Origin: Tribonema minus
Taxonomy: Eukaryota > Sar > Xanthophyceae > Tribonematales > Tribonemataceae
Reading direction: 5' to 3'
NCBI GenBank assembly: GCA_017506865.1
Contig: JAFCMP010000175.1
Coordinates: forward strand, 1-64,000
Length of the DNA: 64,000 nt
Under the pieces are notes generated by a model that searched no databases, was not told the origin of the DNA, and saw only the letters and a list, made by a program, of their open reading frames with translations. Position 1 is the first letter of the stretch; each line of letters opens with the position of its first letter. Position numbers and translations under genes: made by a program. Shown piece by piece: positions 23,040-34,000 of the stretch.

Positions 23040-23592
23040 GGCCTTGAGCCTGAGGTTCAAGTGCACACATGCTTTGAACACTGTACAAGCTTGCTGCACG
23101 TGGTGACATGGAATACCACAGTGACTGTGAAATTAATGCAGGCCAACTCGTCAGAAAACTGACGACGACCTGCCAGTGAGTTGTTGTGTCCGGGAAAGCA
23201 CTCAAGTCTGGTGACCTCACTTTGCAGACACAGGTCTCAAATGAGTCTTGTATCAATCACCATGAGGTATACTGCTGCATGGGGTCTTGAGTTTCCACGT
23301 GAAAACACGATGAGAGTTGCAAGCTTTTAAATCAGAAACATGAATGACATCTTGGCCACATAAATCCTGGCGCAGCGCGCAACGTAGAACGCCGCTGCCA
23401 GGACTGGCGACTGTATATAGGCCAGCTAACTTCTGCTGTTAGAATGTAAGGCAGCATCAAAGCCTAGTGCCGGTCGCAGGTGCATCTCAGATCGCGGACA
23501 TAGCGACCTCATATTATTTCCCTTGCGGTGTAAATCCAAGACGAGTGGGCTGCTGCTGCTGTTGCTCTGCTGTACAATTTCAAAGCAAGTGC

Positions 23593-24703
23593 TCAGTGAC
23601 ACAGCCGCCCATGTGGCAACGATGCCAAATGACTTGAGTGCAACTGCAAAGTCAGCAACTTAGTGCACATCTGGGTGGTGCCATGATGGCAAACCTCAGA
23701 CTGTAATAGAACGACTTCACCACCACCACCACCACCACCAGCAGCAGCTGCAGCAGCTCCAGCCAGTGCAGCAACTTTGTCGCCTGCTGGCGTGGTCCAA
23801 TTACAAAGCAGAGCCTGTTCACGATGATACACATTTTAACCCTGCAATCACACGCAGTACGGGATTACACGTTACCCTAGGAGAGACGTGAGTTTTCTCT
23901 GAAATGTTGTTTTGTTTTGGTGTGTGAGTGGCGGAAAATGCACCCAAGGCGACACCAGGGGATCATTTCATTTTCTCAGCAACGCTCTTGAACCTCGACA
24001 TAGCCCGTTACTCCTGCCACCAGCTGCTACTGCGCGTTCCGATCTCCATCGCCATCATCATCGACCATGCTCAGCGACATCAAACCAAATGCTTCATGCT
24101 GTTCGTCGTCCTGTGGGTACTGACAGGATGGATCTGTGCTGTCGTGGGCACAGGCATCACCTATGATGACTGCGAATTTCAATACTCGAACAAGTAAGTG
24201 ACAGCCGCAGCGAACGCCTGCGCTGCACTTGATCCATACGGGGGTCTTTAAAAAAATGTTGAGGTCGTGTAGTGGTGGTGTTGAAGTTGACTTCAAGTCA
24301 CAGTGCTTGAAGTTGTATATTATGTCCTGGACCGCATGGGCTGAGCACACGATGAATCGGGCTTTGGCCTGCGGTACTAAGTACGCCTACCCAGTCCCAT
24401 CTGCACCCTGACTCAGGTGTTCACGCTCAACGTGGTACAATGTACTTTGATGTGCCACCATTTGAAACCCTGGCAGCAGCTACTGTCATATGTACTTGCG
24501 AGCATCTGTGAGTTCAAAAGTGCACACTTCTTAGATCTGATCGAAGGCGACTACGTCAATTACCTGATGATGCTCATCCTCCATGGCGCTAACGACGACA
24601 GTGCCAGTGATGATGAATGTCCCTCCAGCAGCCTCAGCTCGAGCTAGCCTGGGCCAAACAAAGAAATGTTGGCTTGTGCTAGCGGCTATGCGCTGCTGTC
24701 ATT
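23593..24703 (-). CDS. Possible minus-strand gene in the duplicated segment, unknown
   Basis: Two stretches stay open in the same frame in both diverged copies. One (24703-24564) reads AEAAGGTFIITGTVVVSAME and ends at a GTAATT donor. In copy B the matching text is AEAAGGTLIITGTVVVSAME, also before a GTAATT. The other (about 23780-23593) reads AGDKVAALAGAAAAAAGG and then EVVLLQSEVCHHGTTQMC. In copy B it is GGDKDAALAGAAAATAA and EVILFQSEVFHRGTTRMC. Conservation of frame suggests exons of a gene, but start, splice pattern and function are unknown. A non-coding repeat with fortuitous open frames is possible. Confidence 0.3.
23928..24197 (+). CDS. Candidate membrane-segment ORF in the copy-A-specific insert
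   Basis: A 89-residue plus-strand frame contains a hydrophobic stretch (CFMLFVVLWVLTGWICAVVG) followed by TYDDCEFQYSNK, then a GTAAGTG that is both the stop region and a good splice donor. The segment is missing from duplicate copy B. It could be an exon of an unrecognised membrane protein. No downstream exon with a matching phase was found. Confidence 0.25.
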   Translation: MAENAPKATPGDHFIFSATLLNLDIARYSCHQLLLRVPISIAIIIDHAQRHQTKCFMLFVVLWVLTGWICAVVGTGITYDDCEFQYSNK

Positions 24704-25043
24704 CTGCAGCATGTACTCGCTGCCGCTAGCACACGCCCGCCCAGTCGAGTTGCGCAAGCGCAGGCGATGAAAAAAAAAACCGTTGAGAGGAATGGTGAGT
24801 TGGGTTCGCTGCCTTAAGTACCAAGCTTGCAGCAGCTGTGCAAGAGAAAATGCATTGAACCAAGCAAGATGTTTCGACGATCTAAAGCTAAGAGAACCAA
24901 GACCAAAGGAGTGACCAACAAGCAGCCAGCCACCCGAGGGCAGCACAATGCTGCAAGCTGGGGGAGAAAAAGGCCATTACGAGGGCAATGTTACCCTGGC
25001 CTTCGCCCAGCTATCCTGAGAGCAATACCGCACTCACGATAGC

Positions 25044-25257
25044 ATGAGCGCGGAGTAGAGGCACGCTTGCTCACCGTGTCCGGCAAGTTTGGAAGCATAG
25101 TGCACCGGTTAAGGTAACCCCATACTCGTGCCAGCAGGCATACTACTATGCGACGCAGCCACAACGCCAACCGCCTCATGATGAAGCGGCACAATGCGTT
25201 ATGGTCACACCACATATGCCATTGAAGGGCACCAGGAGGCGAAGGGACGGGGTGTAA
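25044..25257 (+). other. Coding-like segment, unknown
   Basis: The frame without an ATG reads AHRVRQVWKHSAPVKVTPYS and continues with Gln/Tyr-rich text to TRRRRDGV and a stop at 25255-25257. A Lys/Arg-rich frame (24827-25042) precedes it. Nothing identifies the family. Confidence 0.2.
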
Positions 25258-25280
25258 GCACACTGGTCACTACCTAAGAC

Positions 25281-25985
25281 TAGGGTTGGCACGTGCGTAG
25301 ATAGTATATATACGGTATATTGGTACATACGCGTATATATACGCGTAGACGCCGAAACGGGGCGTATATTCGCGTATACGCTTTTGCACCGCTGTGGTGC
25401 TCACGAGCGCTGCCCGTGGCCCAGCGCATGCCAAGGGTAAGGTGGCTAGGGCTATCTGGGGGCCAGAAGCGGAAAGGCAGGGCTGAGCGGTGGTCTCAAG
25501 CCACAGAAGGCGCCTGCACAGCCTGAACTTGGCAATTCAGTGGCTCAGGCAGCTTCGCACCTGGCCAGCAGAGCCTGCATGAGCCTTCACGGCTTGTTCT
25601 GTCGGTGATGTGGAAGAGGACGATGGGAAGGGAGTCGCTGCACATGCTGACAGACACGCTGCCCTCTGACGAGGCGCAGCTTTTCAGCGGCACCATGCGG
25701 TCGGCGCACTCAGGCCTTAACCAAGCTTCTTTTGGCATTTCGGCCAACTTCAAGAAAATCCCACACTTCAAGTGTTGCTCTGATGACACTTTATGAAGGC
25801 AATTATTTCTAGTGTCTGCATGTCTGTAATCAGCACCCTGAGCCCGTTCGAATGCACCTGGTTTCAGAGAAATCTAAAGACGACAAGTCGTCGTAGCGAG
25901 ATTTGGCTTTGTCAGATACGCTAATATACGCAGTATATACGTATTGTACGCCAAAAATACGTATATATGCGGGTATGCAAAATCC
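25281..25985. other. Possible degenerate hAT-like non-autonomous element
   Basis: The left edge TAGGGTTGGCACGTGCG resembles the hAT terminal repeat at 753. It is followed by repeated TATACG/CGTATA words like those inside the hAT ends. Similar words recur at 25915-25980. The right terminal repeat is not recognisable, so the boundary is a guess. Confidence 0.3.
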
Positions 25986-25987
25986 AA

Positions 25988-26038
25988 ATACATGCAATTG
26001 CCACAGTCTTAGGCTAAGACTGTGGCAATTGCATGTAT
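25988..26038. repeat. Perfect inverted repeat, 25 bp arms, 1 nt loop
   Basis: The left arm 25988-26012 (ending GCCACAGTCTTAG) pairs without mismatch with 26014-26038 (starting CTAAGACTGTGGC). The only unpaired base is 26013. Confidence 0.95.
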
Positions 26039-26448
26039 GCGGCCGCACGATGTGACGCAGTCACCACACCGGCAGCCAAACAAGCGCGCTGACTCGCCTT
26101 GCACATGGACGAAGAAAGTCCGCTCCCCACTGCTGCTGTCATGGATACAGCACATGATGCCGTCGCCTAGTCCCATAGCATGCTTGTGTTTCCCCAGTTG
26201 TTCTCTCGGAGCCTGAGGCCTTGCCTGCCTTTGAAGATTCTGCATCATAAGGACACCAGCAGCGCAGGATTGGACGTTGCGGCGAGGCTGACTTTGACAA
26301 GCAAGCGGCGCACGATGTCACGCTTTACCACGCTTGCAGGGCTCACATGAGCGTTGATGACCTTGAAGACGTAAAGGTTGAACCGTCTGATGAAGCGGGC
26401 AGAACGGCGATAATCATTGATGCCCTCGGCGCATCGCTCATATAGCAA
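26012..26448 (-). pseudogene. Frameshifted coding fragment, unknown
   Basis: Two minus-strand frames read as one protein. 26448-26245 gives YERCAEGINDYRRSARFIRR and SVVKRDIVRRLLVKVSLAA. 26248-26009 continues with MMQNLQRQARPQAPREQLG and a Cys-rich end, CRCGDCVTSCG. They overlap by four bases (TTATGATGC), so a one-base indel explains the change. The text is rich in Arg and Lys and looks like real coding sequence. I do not recognise the family. The end abuts the hairpin at 25988-26038. Confidence 0.35.
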
Positions 26449-26499
26449 TGTGGTGTCGTAATTGCTCAGAAGTCACTAGCAGGGACTATGAGGTAAATA

Positions 26500-27547
26500 A
26501 GCGTTGTCAAGCTCAAGTCTAAGGGCGTCACTTGTGAGGTTGTGCAAGACGTCAAGCTCAGAGCCAGGCACCAGTCGTTGTGGAAAGCATTCAAGTCTGC
26601 TGGCCTCACGTTGCAGACACAGACCTCCACAAGTCTGGTATGAATTACCACAAGGCATACTGCTGTGCTGCATAGGAAAGTTGAGATTCCATGAGAAAAT
26701 ACTTATCAAAGTATGAGAGGTGCAAGATTTCAAATCTTTGAAATATGAATGACATCTTGGCCGCATGAATATTGGCACAGCATGCACCGTAGAAAGCCAA
26801 CACCATGATTGGCAGCCGTAATTTAGGCCAGCTAACCTTTGCTGTCAGGATGTGGTGCGGCATCAAAGCCTACTGCCGCTTGCAGGCGCATCTCACATCG
26901 AGGGTGTTACGCCCCCATAATCCTTTGCATTGTGGTGTAAATCCAAGATGAGTGGGCTGCTGCTGCTGCTGCTGCTCTGCGGTGCAACATAAAGTAAGTG
27001 CTCAGCTGCACAGCGCCCATGTGACAACAACGCTAAATGACTAGAGTGCAACTGCTAAGTCAGCAACTTAGTGCACATACGGGTGGTGCCACGATGGAAA
27101 ACCTCAGACTGGAATAGAATGACTTCACCACCACCATCAGCAGCAGCAGTAGCTGCAGCAGCACCAGCCAGTGCAGCATCTTTGTCGCCTCCTGGAGTGG
27201 TCAAACTAGCAGAGCCTGCTCAATACAATACACATTGTGATCTTGCAATCACACGCAATACGCGATCACACGTTACCCCAGGGGAGACTTGAGTTTTCTG
27301 TGAAATGACACTGAGGTCTTATACATTGCCGTCGTGGTGATGTTGAAGTTGAACTTCACATCACAGAGCTTGAGGTTGGCCTTCAATAGTCAGTAGGCCC
27401 ACCCAAGTCACGTTTGCACCCTGAATCAGTTGTTTACGATCAACACGGCACAATGTGCATCGATGTGTCACCACTTACAACCTGGTAGCAGCCCTACTGT
27501 CAGTATGTACTCAATAGCATCTCTGAGTTTGAAAGTGCACCCTGAAT
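26500..27547. repeat. Duplicated host segment, copy B, left part
   Basis: It is collinear with 23100-24535 except for the ~340 bp insert of copy A. It is interrupted at 27547 by the full-length LINE and resumes at 35364. Confidence 0.9.
27535..27547. repeat. Target-site duplication, left, of LINE copy 2
   Basis: GTGCACCCTGAAT, repeated exactly at 35351-35363. Confidence 0.95.
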
Positions 27548-28010
27548 GCGCTGGCAAAGGCGGTCACCACGACCGTGCCCGTACCGATGGAAGTTGGCGA
27601 ACCTACCAGTGGGCCAGCGGGTCACCAGAGACGGATCACGTCGCGGCCTTCGCAGCCAGCTAGCAGCGGCGCCTCTCCCCAGTGGCATCCCGGTCCTCAG
27701 CCGATGGAGGTCACCGCAGCGGAAACCTCATGTACTGCAGACATGGTGACAACAGCACCAGCGGCCGCAGCGGCTGCTGCACCGGGCGGCGAACGTGGGG
27801 CGGCTGCACCCCGGCGGGGTCGGCGCCGCGCCAGCGCCCAAAGCACTGGCAGCGTCACCCGTCCAGAGCCACAGTCTGGCGGTGCGCTGGCAAAGCCGGT
27901 CACCGTGACCATGCCTGTACCGATGGAAGTTGGCGAACCTGGGCCGGCGGGTCACCAGAGACGAATCACGTCCCGGTCTTTGCAGCCAGCTGGCAGCGGC
28001 GCCTCTCTGT
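27548..28010 (+). repeat. Two-unit coding repeat at the LINE 5' end
   Basis: 27548-27680 and 27886-28010 are near-identical units starting GCGCTGGCAAAG. Both encode PVPMEVGEP, GPAGHQRRITSR and SGAS. The element's 5' boundary coincides with the first base of a unit. Confidence 0.9.
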
Positions 28011-31000
28011 CAGGCGGCAGCGTCACCTCTGACGGTAACAGTCGCAACGGGCACCCAATATCCGGCATCACCGCTATGACATTTTTGGCGCCCGCCAAGA
28101 CACCCGCTGCCAACCGGAAGGTCAATATCCCGGGGCTGGACTGCCGCATGTGCGACAAGTTCATAGTGCGAGCAAATCCTCGGGCCCCGGGAAAGAATTG
28201 CCCAGCGGCACACGCATGTGCACACCAGCGCACGCGCCACACAGGGAAAGGGAAGCAATTTGCAGAACTGCATGTTCAGCTTTTCCTAGACCATCGACCA
28301 ATATGCGGCGGCCTGGAGCAGGTCTGCGATGGGTGCGGCAACCTCTTCATCAGACGCACAGCAGCAAGCGCCACGACACCATCTGGTGATCTAGGGGCCC
28401 TGGACCAGTGCGACGTGTGGCGCTGCGCCGACTGCCTCGCAGGCCCGGTCGCCGCGACAGCATGCACACTCTCAGGCTGTGACCGTGCATCAGGCCATGA
28501 TCACATTGCTGACATACACACCCGACCAACGACATGCGCGGCGGCAGCGGGTGGTGCAGCTGTTGGTGGGGGGAATAGCCTGAAGCCAACAGCCGCGCTG
28601 CTCGCCGCCGCTAGCAAATGTGGTCCCATACGCAAAATCCTCGGATGCGAGCACCTGGGGGTAGACCCCAGGCAAGCCCATGCATCTACGTTGGACGGTG
28701 TGGCAGATGCGCCGCTGCCGAGACTGACCCGGAGCAGCACAATGGGTGTGCTGCCTGGCGAAAGTCGTGCTAGCGATAGCGGCGCAACGATGTCAAGCAA
28801 CGATCGTGTGCCCAGCACACCTGGCAGTGCCGCAGCTGCTGTCGCAGCGGGCGCTCAGTCTAGCGAATGCCCCAGGGACCCGACGGGATCACACTGGCAA
28901 GGCCTGCTGGGGGCGGCTGGCGCACTCGCGCGCAGGGTACGTGCACTGGCCCTTGCCCCCAATCGGGCACGCGTCACGGTGCTTTGCGCTTGGCCGACGG
29001 GTACCAAGCTTGGACCCTGCCGCACGTCACGCCGACTGCATATGCGGCCGGCGCCCAGCGACGCGCCAGCAACACAGACCCTGCTGGGCCGGACTTCCTG
29101 CGCACCGCTGGCGAGTCAGATGCATGACCTGACGGTCACGTTCAGCTTGCTCTCCCTCCGAGAAGAAGGTAATGACCTGGCAACGGTGTTTGACCAACTC
29201 TCCCTTAGGGAACCGGTCGTTGCCAGGTCGCCTCGCCAGCCAGCCGGGAAACGTGGTGAGTCAGACGTAACGCAGGCTGGTGATAACAGCACCCACGCAA
29301 CAATGACCGAGACAGCACCTGTCACGGCTATGGTTGCCAGTGGAAAGCGCAGTCGACGCAGAGGTAAACACAGACGGCGGACGCAGGAGCGACAGGCCCA
29401 GTGCGACAATTCTCGTGCACCCCTGGCACCAGCCACCACACCGCCGAGGGGCGGTGCCTCTGCCCCCTCAGCACCAATATCCGGGCCGGCGAAGGTCACC
29501 ACCGTGACGGTGGCGACCCGGGTACCCTCAACCGTGTGCCATACAGTCACCGTGGAGGAGCAGCAAGACGCGCTGGCAAAAGCCACCAACTATGGTTTTT
29601 CCACTTGGCACACGGGCCTGCAGGCACTCCACAAACAGGCGCTTGGGGAAAACACAGCGACGCTAGCACGTGGTGGGGAGCTTCGCCCCGTGAGCAACGT
29701 GGGCAACGGCAACTGCCTGATTCATACAGCTCTACACGGCATAGGCAGCGTCGCAGTTGAGCACGGACTGCCGGCCCCAGCACTGGTGATTGCCATGCGA
29801 GAGGCACTGCTGGACGGGATGGTGGCATACGTCACGCAGGGGGCGGGCAAACAAGGGGCCAGCATGTCATCGATGCGTCAACTGACCGCGCATGCAGCAG
29901 CCCAACCTGCGTGTACACGTGAACAATTCGACACGTACGGGACACGCGCTCGCTGCCTCGCAATCGAGTACGGCACAAATGAAACGGACAGCGCGGACAG
30001 CGGGCACACGCTCCTGCTGCAACGCCTACAGGAAGAGGGCGTGTGGGGACGGCCCCTCGGTTTGTCTGTGTGGGCCATTGTTGCAGCGGTCTACGCGGTC
30101 TCGGTGACGGTGTGGCAGGCCGAGCCTCAGGCCACTGGCAGCACGCAAAAATCAACAGGGCTGGTGCTGGCACAACTGATGGGGCTGCCAGCGGTATTCG
30201 CACCGGTAACTCCAGCTCAGCCTGACTGCCATCTGGATGTGCTGTGGACGCCGCCTGGGCTATATACAAATGTGGGACACTTTGAACTGCTTGTCGCCCC
30301 TGCGGCAGCTCCGCCCTTGCCAACCACTATGACAGCATCGGCGACCACTCAAGCTAACAGCACCCACATCACGGCTCCGAGTCGGACACAGCCCCGTACT
30401 GCGCTACAGTTGCCGCAGCAGCCTGAGCCACTGAGGTGTCCTTTATGCACACTGGCATTTTGGCAGCTTGGTCAGAAAGAGGACAGCAAACAGCGAGGCA
30501 AACTGTCAGCTGCGAGCCGCATGGCACCGGTAGTGGCCCACTTCAACGGTGGTAGCTGCACGAGGTCGATGCTGAACCCTGAGGCGAGCACATCACACTG
30601 TCAGCAAAATCTGGCGGCAGCATACGCCAAGGGCATCCGGCAGCAGGTTGATCACGACCCATCCGGTGACCGTGCCCCTTCAGGCAGCAGTACCTGCAAC
30701 ACTGGGGCACACCATGCCAAGCGTGTGCAGGAGATGAGCACCATGTATGGTTGCACGGCAGAAGACTTCCTACGGGCGGTAAGGAAGCTGAGTGCATGCA
30801 CAGGTGCCTGCGGTCTGGTCCATATGTCAGCCAGCGCGGGGCAGAGGCAATGCGCGCTGACCTCGCCATGCCACACGTGTCGACGGAATGGAAGCGCCCC
30901 CACGCGCGCACGCCCGGCAGTACCCCCGGGCCAGTCCGAGGGCGGGGGTGCGGGTAGCGACGGCGCGGCCGCGGCGGCGGGGGCTGCCGCAGCGACACCT

Positions 31001-34000
31001 CCAAAGCCACCGGCGGTGCCGGCTAGTGGCGCTGCCAACTCAAAGTCCAGCAAGAAACGCCCGGCGGCCACGGCAACCGGCGCGCAACGCCGGCGCCGAA
31101 CGGCAGCTGCTGCGGCACCGCCTGGCAGCGCCGGCAGCCGCACTCAGTCTAACAGCCTAAGGCTGCAGGACAGCAGCCCCCCCCACGGGACGGCCGTGGG
31201 ATGGGCGGACATGGACTTGGACCCGCCGGACGATGCCGCGTCACCGCCCCCCCCGACCACCACCACCAGTGGCAGGCCCTCAAAGCCCCAGTCACGAGCA
31301 TCCCTGGCTTGGGACCTCTCGACGCCCTCGGTCGTCCACGCACTTGACCAGACCAATGAGGCGGATCTACTGCTGCTACGGTTCACCACGACTGCCAACC
31401 CCTTCCGCACTCAGCTGCAGTGCACCCAGTGGGCACGGCTAGTGGAGCACGCCACACGACTACTGGCGGACGCCACAGACAGTGCACGTGAGGCGGCACG
31501 GGTGCGCCTCCACCATGGTGCCGGGGCGTTTGCTCATCAGGTTTCTCAGACTCTAGTGCAGCGCGGCTACAGGCTGCTGCACCTGCTAGCAGCAATGGCC
31601 TTTGGTAGGCAACCGGAGGGAACCGGTATGCCGCCTGCGGCCCGGCTGGCAGCGTTGCTGTCTGGCGACTTTGCGGAGCTACTGAGAAAGACGCTGTCAG
31701 CAGCAGCGGCGCTGCGGGCCCCCAAACCAAACAACGCAGCTACGGCGTCGGCACAAACGAACTTCGATGCCGACTGGACGGAGGCTGACTCCAGGCAGCA
31801 AACAGCATGCGCTGCCCTCTCAGGCAAGCGACGGGGGGTAGGCCTGGCTGCCGCACGACTAGAGGCGCGTGAAGCATGCGCCCCAGCAGACGAGGTCACG
31901 GCACAGGTGCTGGCAGCAAAGCACCCTGAAACTGGCACCCGGCCCGGGGTAGTCGATACGCCAATGGAGCAAGTGCGCGGCCTGGTACGCGACGCCCGGC
32001 GGCACTGCTTGCACGGCGCAGGGGTGGCAACGACCGCCGGGCCCGCTGGCAGCGGCAGTCCCGTCTTCGAATCGGGTCAGGCGCATGATCGCAGCGATAG
32101 GCCTGAGGATGCTGCCAGCGCAGCCGGACGGCGCCTCGAGGTGGAGGCGACAGACATACTGTCGACCTTGTCCGCAGCAGGGGCGGGGAAGGCAGGAGGG
32201 CTGGACGGCCTACGCTATGAACACCTCTTGATGGCCGCTGGGCCTGGTGCACCAGTGAAAGCAGCCACCCGCCCCGTGGGCAGTGCCTCGCCAGGACTAG
32301 CTGGTGATTCAGAATCGGATGTGATGGAACCGGCATTCGCCCATCACCTGGCCAAGGTGTTCACGACGCTGCTTGTTGAGCCCGAACTGCTGCCGGAGCA
32401 ATCGCAACGGCTTCTCCGCGCCGCGGCCCTCTCAGGCATAGGACAGAAGCGGCGTCCGATCGCCTGCTCCAGTGTCTGGCGCAGACTCCTCGGGTCCACA
32501 GCGGCACGGGGTGTCAAGGGCAAAATATCGGGGCTGCTGGCCTCCATGTCGCAGTTTGGCGTAGGATACCGGTCTGGCGTCGAGCATGTGGCAGCGCGCG
32601 CGCGCGTGTGGCACGAGCTGTATGGCACCACAATCCAGCTGGACTGTGAGAACGCATTTAACAGTGTGGATCGCGCCGCCATTGTGCGGGGACTTATGCT
32701 CTTCTGTCCGGAGCTGCTCCCGCACTTTGAGTCCGTATACTGTGGTGACACTGCCCCAGAGATGCGAGTGGAGGTGAACGGTGAAGCTCGCATTATCTGC
32801 TCCCACCTAGGGTGCCAGCAAGGGGACCCTCTAGGGCCGCTGTACTTTGCAGTGGCAGCGGCATTCCTACTCTTCTACCCTGATGGAGTGAATGCGACGC
32901 CCGGCAGTATGCCGGCCTACGGCCACAGCACAGCGGAACCGCCAGCCCCGCACTGCGCTTTCCTGGATGACCTCAACGTGCTGCAAGCTGCCTACTTCGA
33001 CGATGCAGCGGCCGCTGGGGTGGCAGAGGTGATCCGTCGGCTTGCGGCAGGGGGCCTACGCGTTCGACCAGACAAGTCGCTGGCCATTGCCATGCGCGGC
33101 ACAGTGTTTGATGAAGCGGCCAGAGCACGCCTGCGCGCCCTTGACATACCGTTTGTGGACGCCACCATGCCAGAATCCAGTCAGGGCTTTACGTCGGTCG
33201 GGGTACCGGTAGGGCACCCAGCCTATGTGCATGCTGCCATGAGCAAGCATCTTGTTGACGCAGGGACATGGCGATTGTCGTGGCAGCTAGCTGGGATGGC
33301 GCGGCATCACCTACAGGCAGCACAGTTCATTCTGCGCAGGTCACTGACGAAGCGCATGGGCTTCTTAGCTCGGGTCGTTGACACGGCTTTGAGTGAGACA
33401 TGGCTGCACGCATTTGACGGGTTCTGTGCATGGACGCTTGAACGCATGCTGCACCTGCACGGCTGCGCTACCGCGGCAGTCATGAAGTCACACCTGCTGG
33501 CCGCCTGCACTGCTGGTGACAATGAGGTAGCCAGCAGTGGCAGCGTGCTGGTATTGCCGCGCTTGGGCCCGCCAGAACTCACGGACATCGCAGTGCCACT
33601 GCGGGCGTCACGGTTGCCGGAGCGACGAGGCGGTCTGGGCATGCCGCTTTTGGGGCTACTGGCACCAGCCGCATACACGGCCCAGGCATGCACAACACTG
33701 CGGCCTGCAATAATTCATGCCACTGTGGCAGCAGGGGCCCTGAGGCTCGGCACTGACGAACACGGCGCAGTCACCTGGTTCGCGCAGCACTCATGCGCAA
33801 TACGCGAGGACCAGGGACTGCCGCCAATCATCGAGGCCGTGCGACGCTCTACGCGAGCGCTGACAGCTGATGGCGGCGAAAAATCACGCACAGCTGTGGC
33901 CGAGCAGCTCCCAGCATCGTTGCTACGGTGGGCAGCGGATACAACGGCCGCAGCGTCGACGCTCCCCACTGCGGTGCAAGCGATCTACGCCGCAACTGCC

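Larger units (their letters stand above)
23040..24868. repeat. Duplicated host segment, copy A
   Basis: It is collinear and clearly similar to 26500-27547 followed, after the LINE insertion, by 35364-35695. Shared blocks include ATGAATGACATCTTGGCC, TAGGCCAGCTAAC, GTGTAAATCCAAGA and CATCCTCCATGGCGCTAAC. Copy A contains about 340 bp (near 23905-24245) that is absent from copy B. Confidence 0.9.

Noticed and set aside
27575..27577. GTG at 27575 as the LINE ORF start
   Set aside because: Eukaryotic initiation would favour the ATG at 27587. The frame is also open upstream to the element boundary, so 27575 has no special status.
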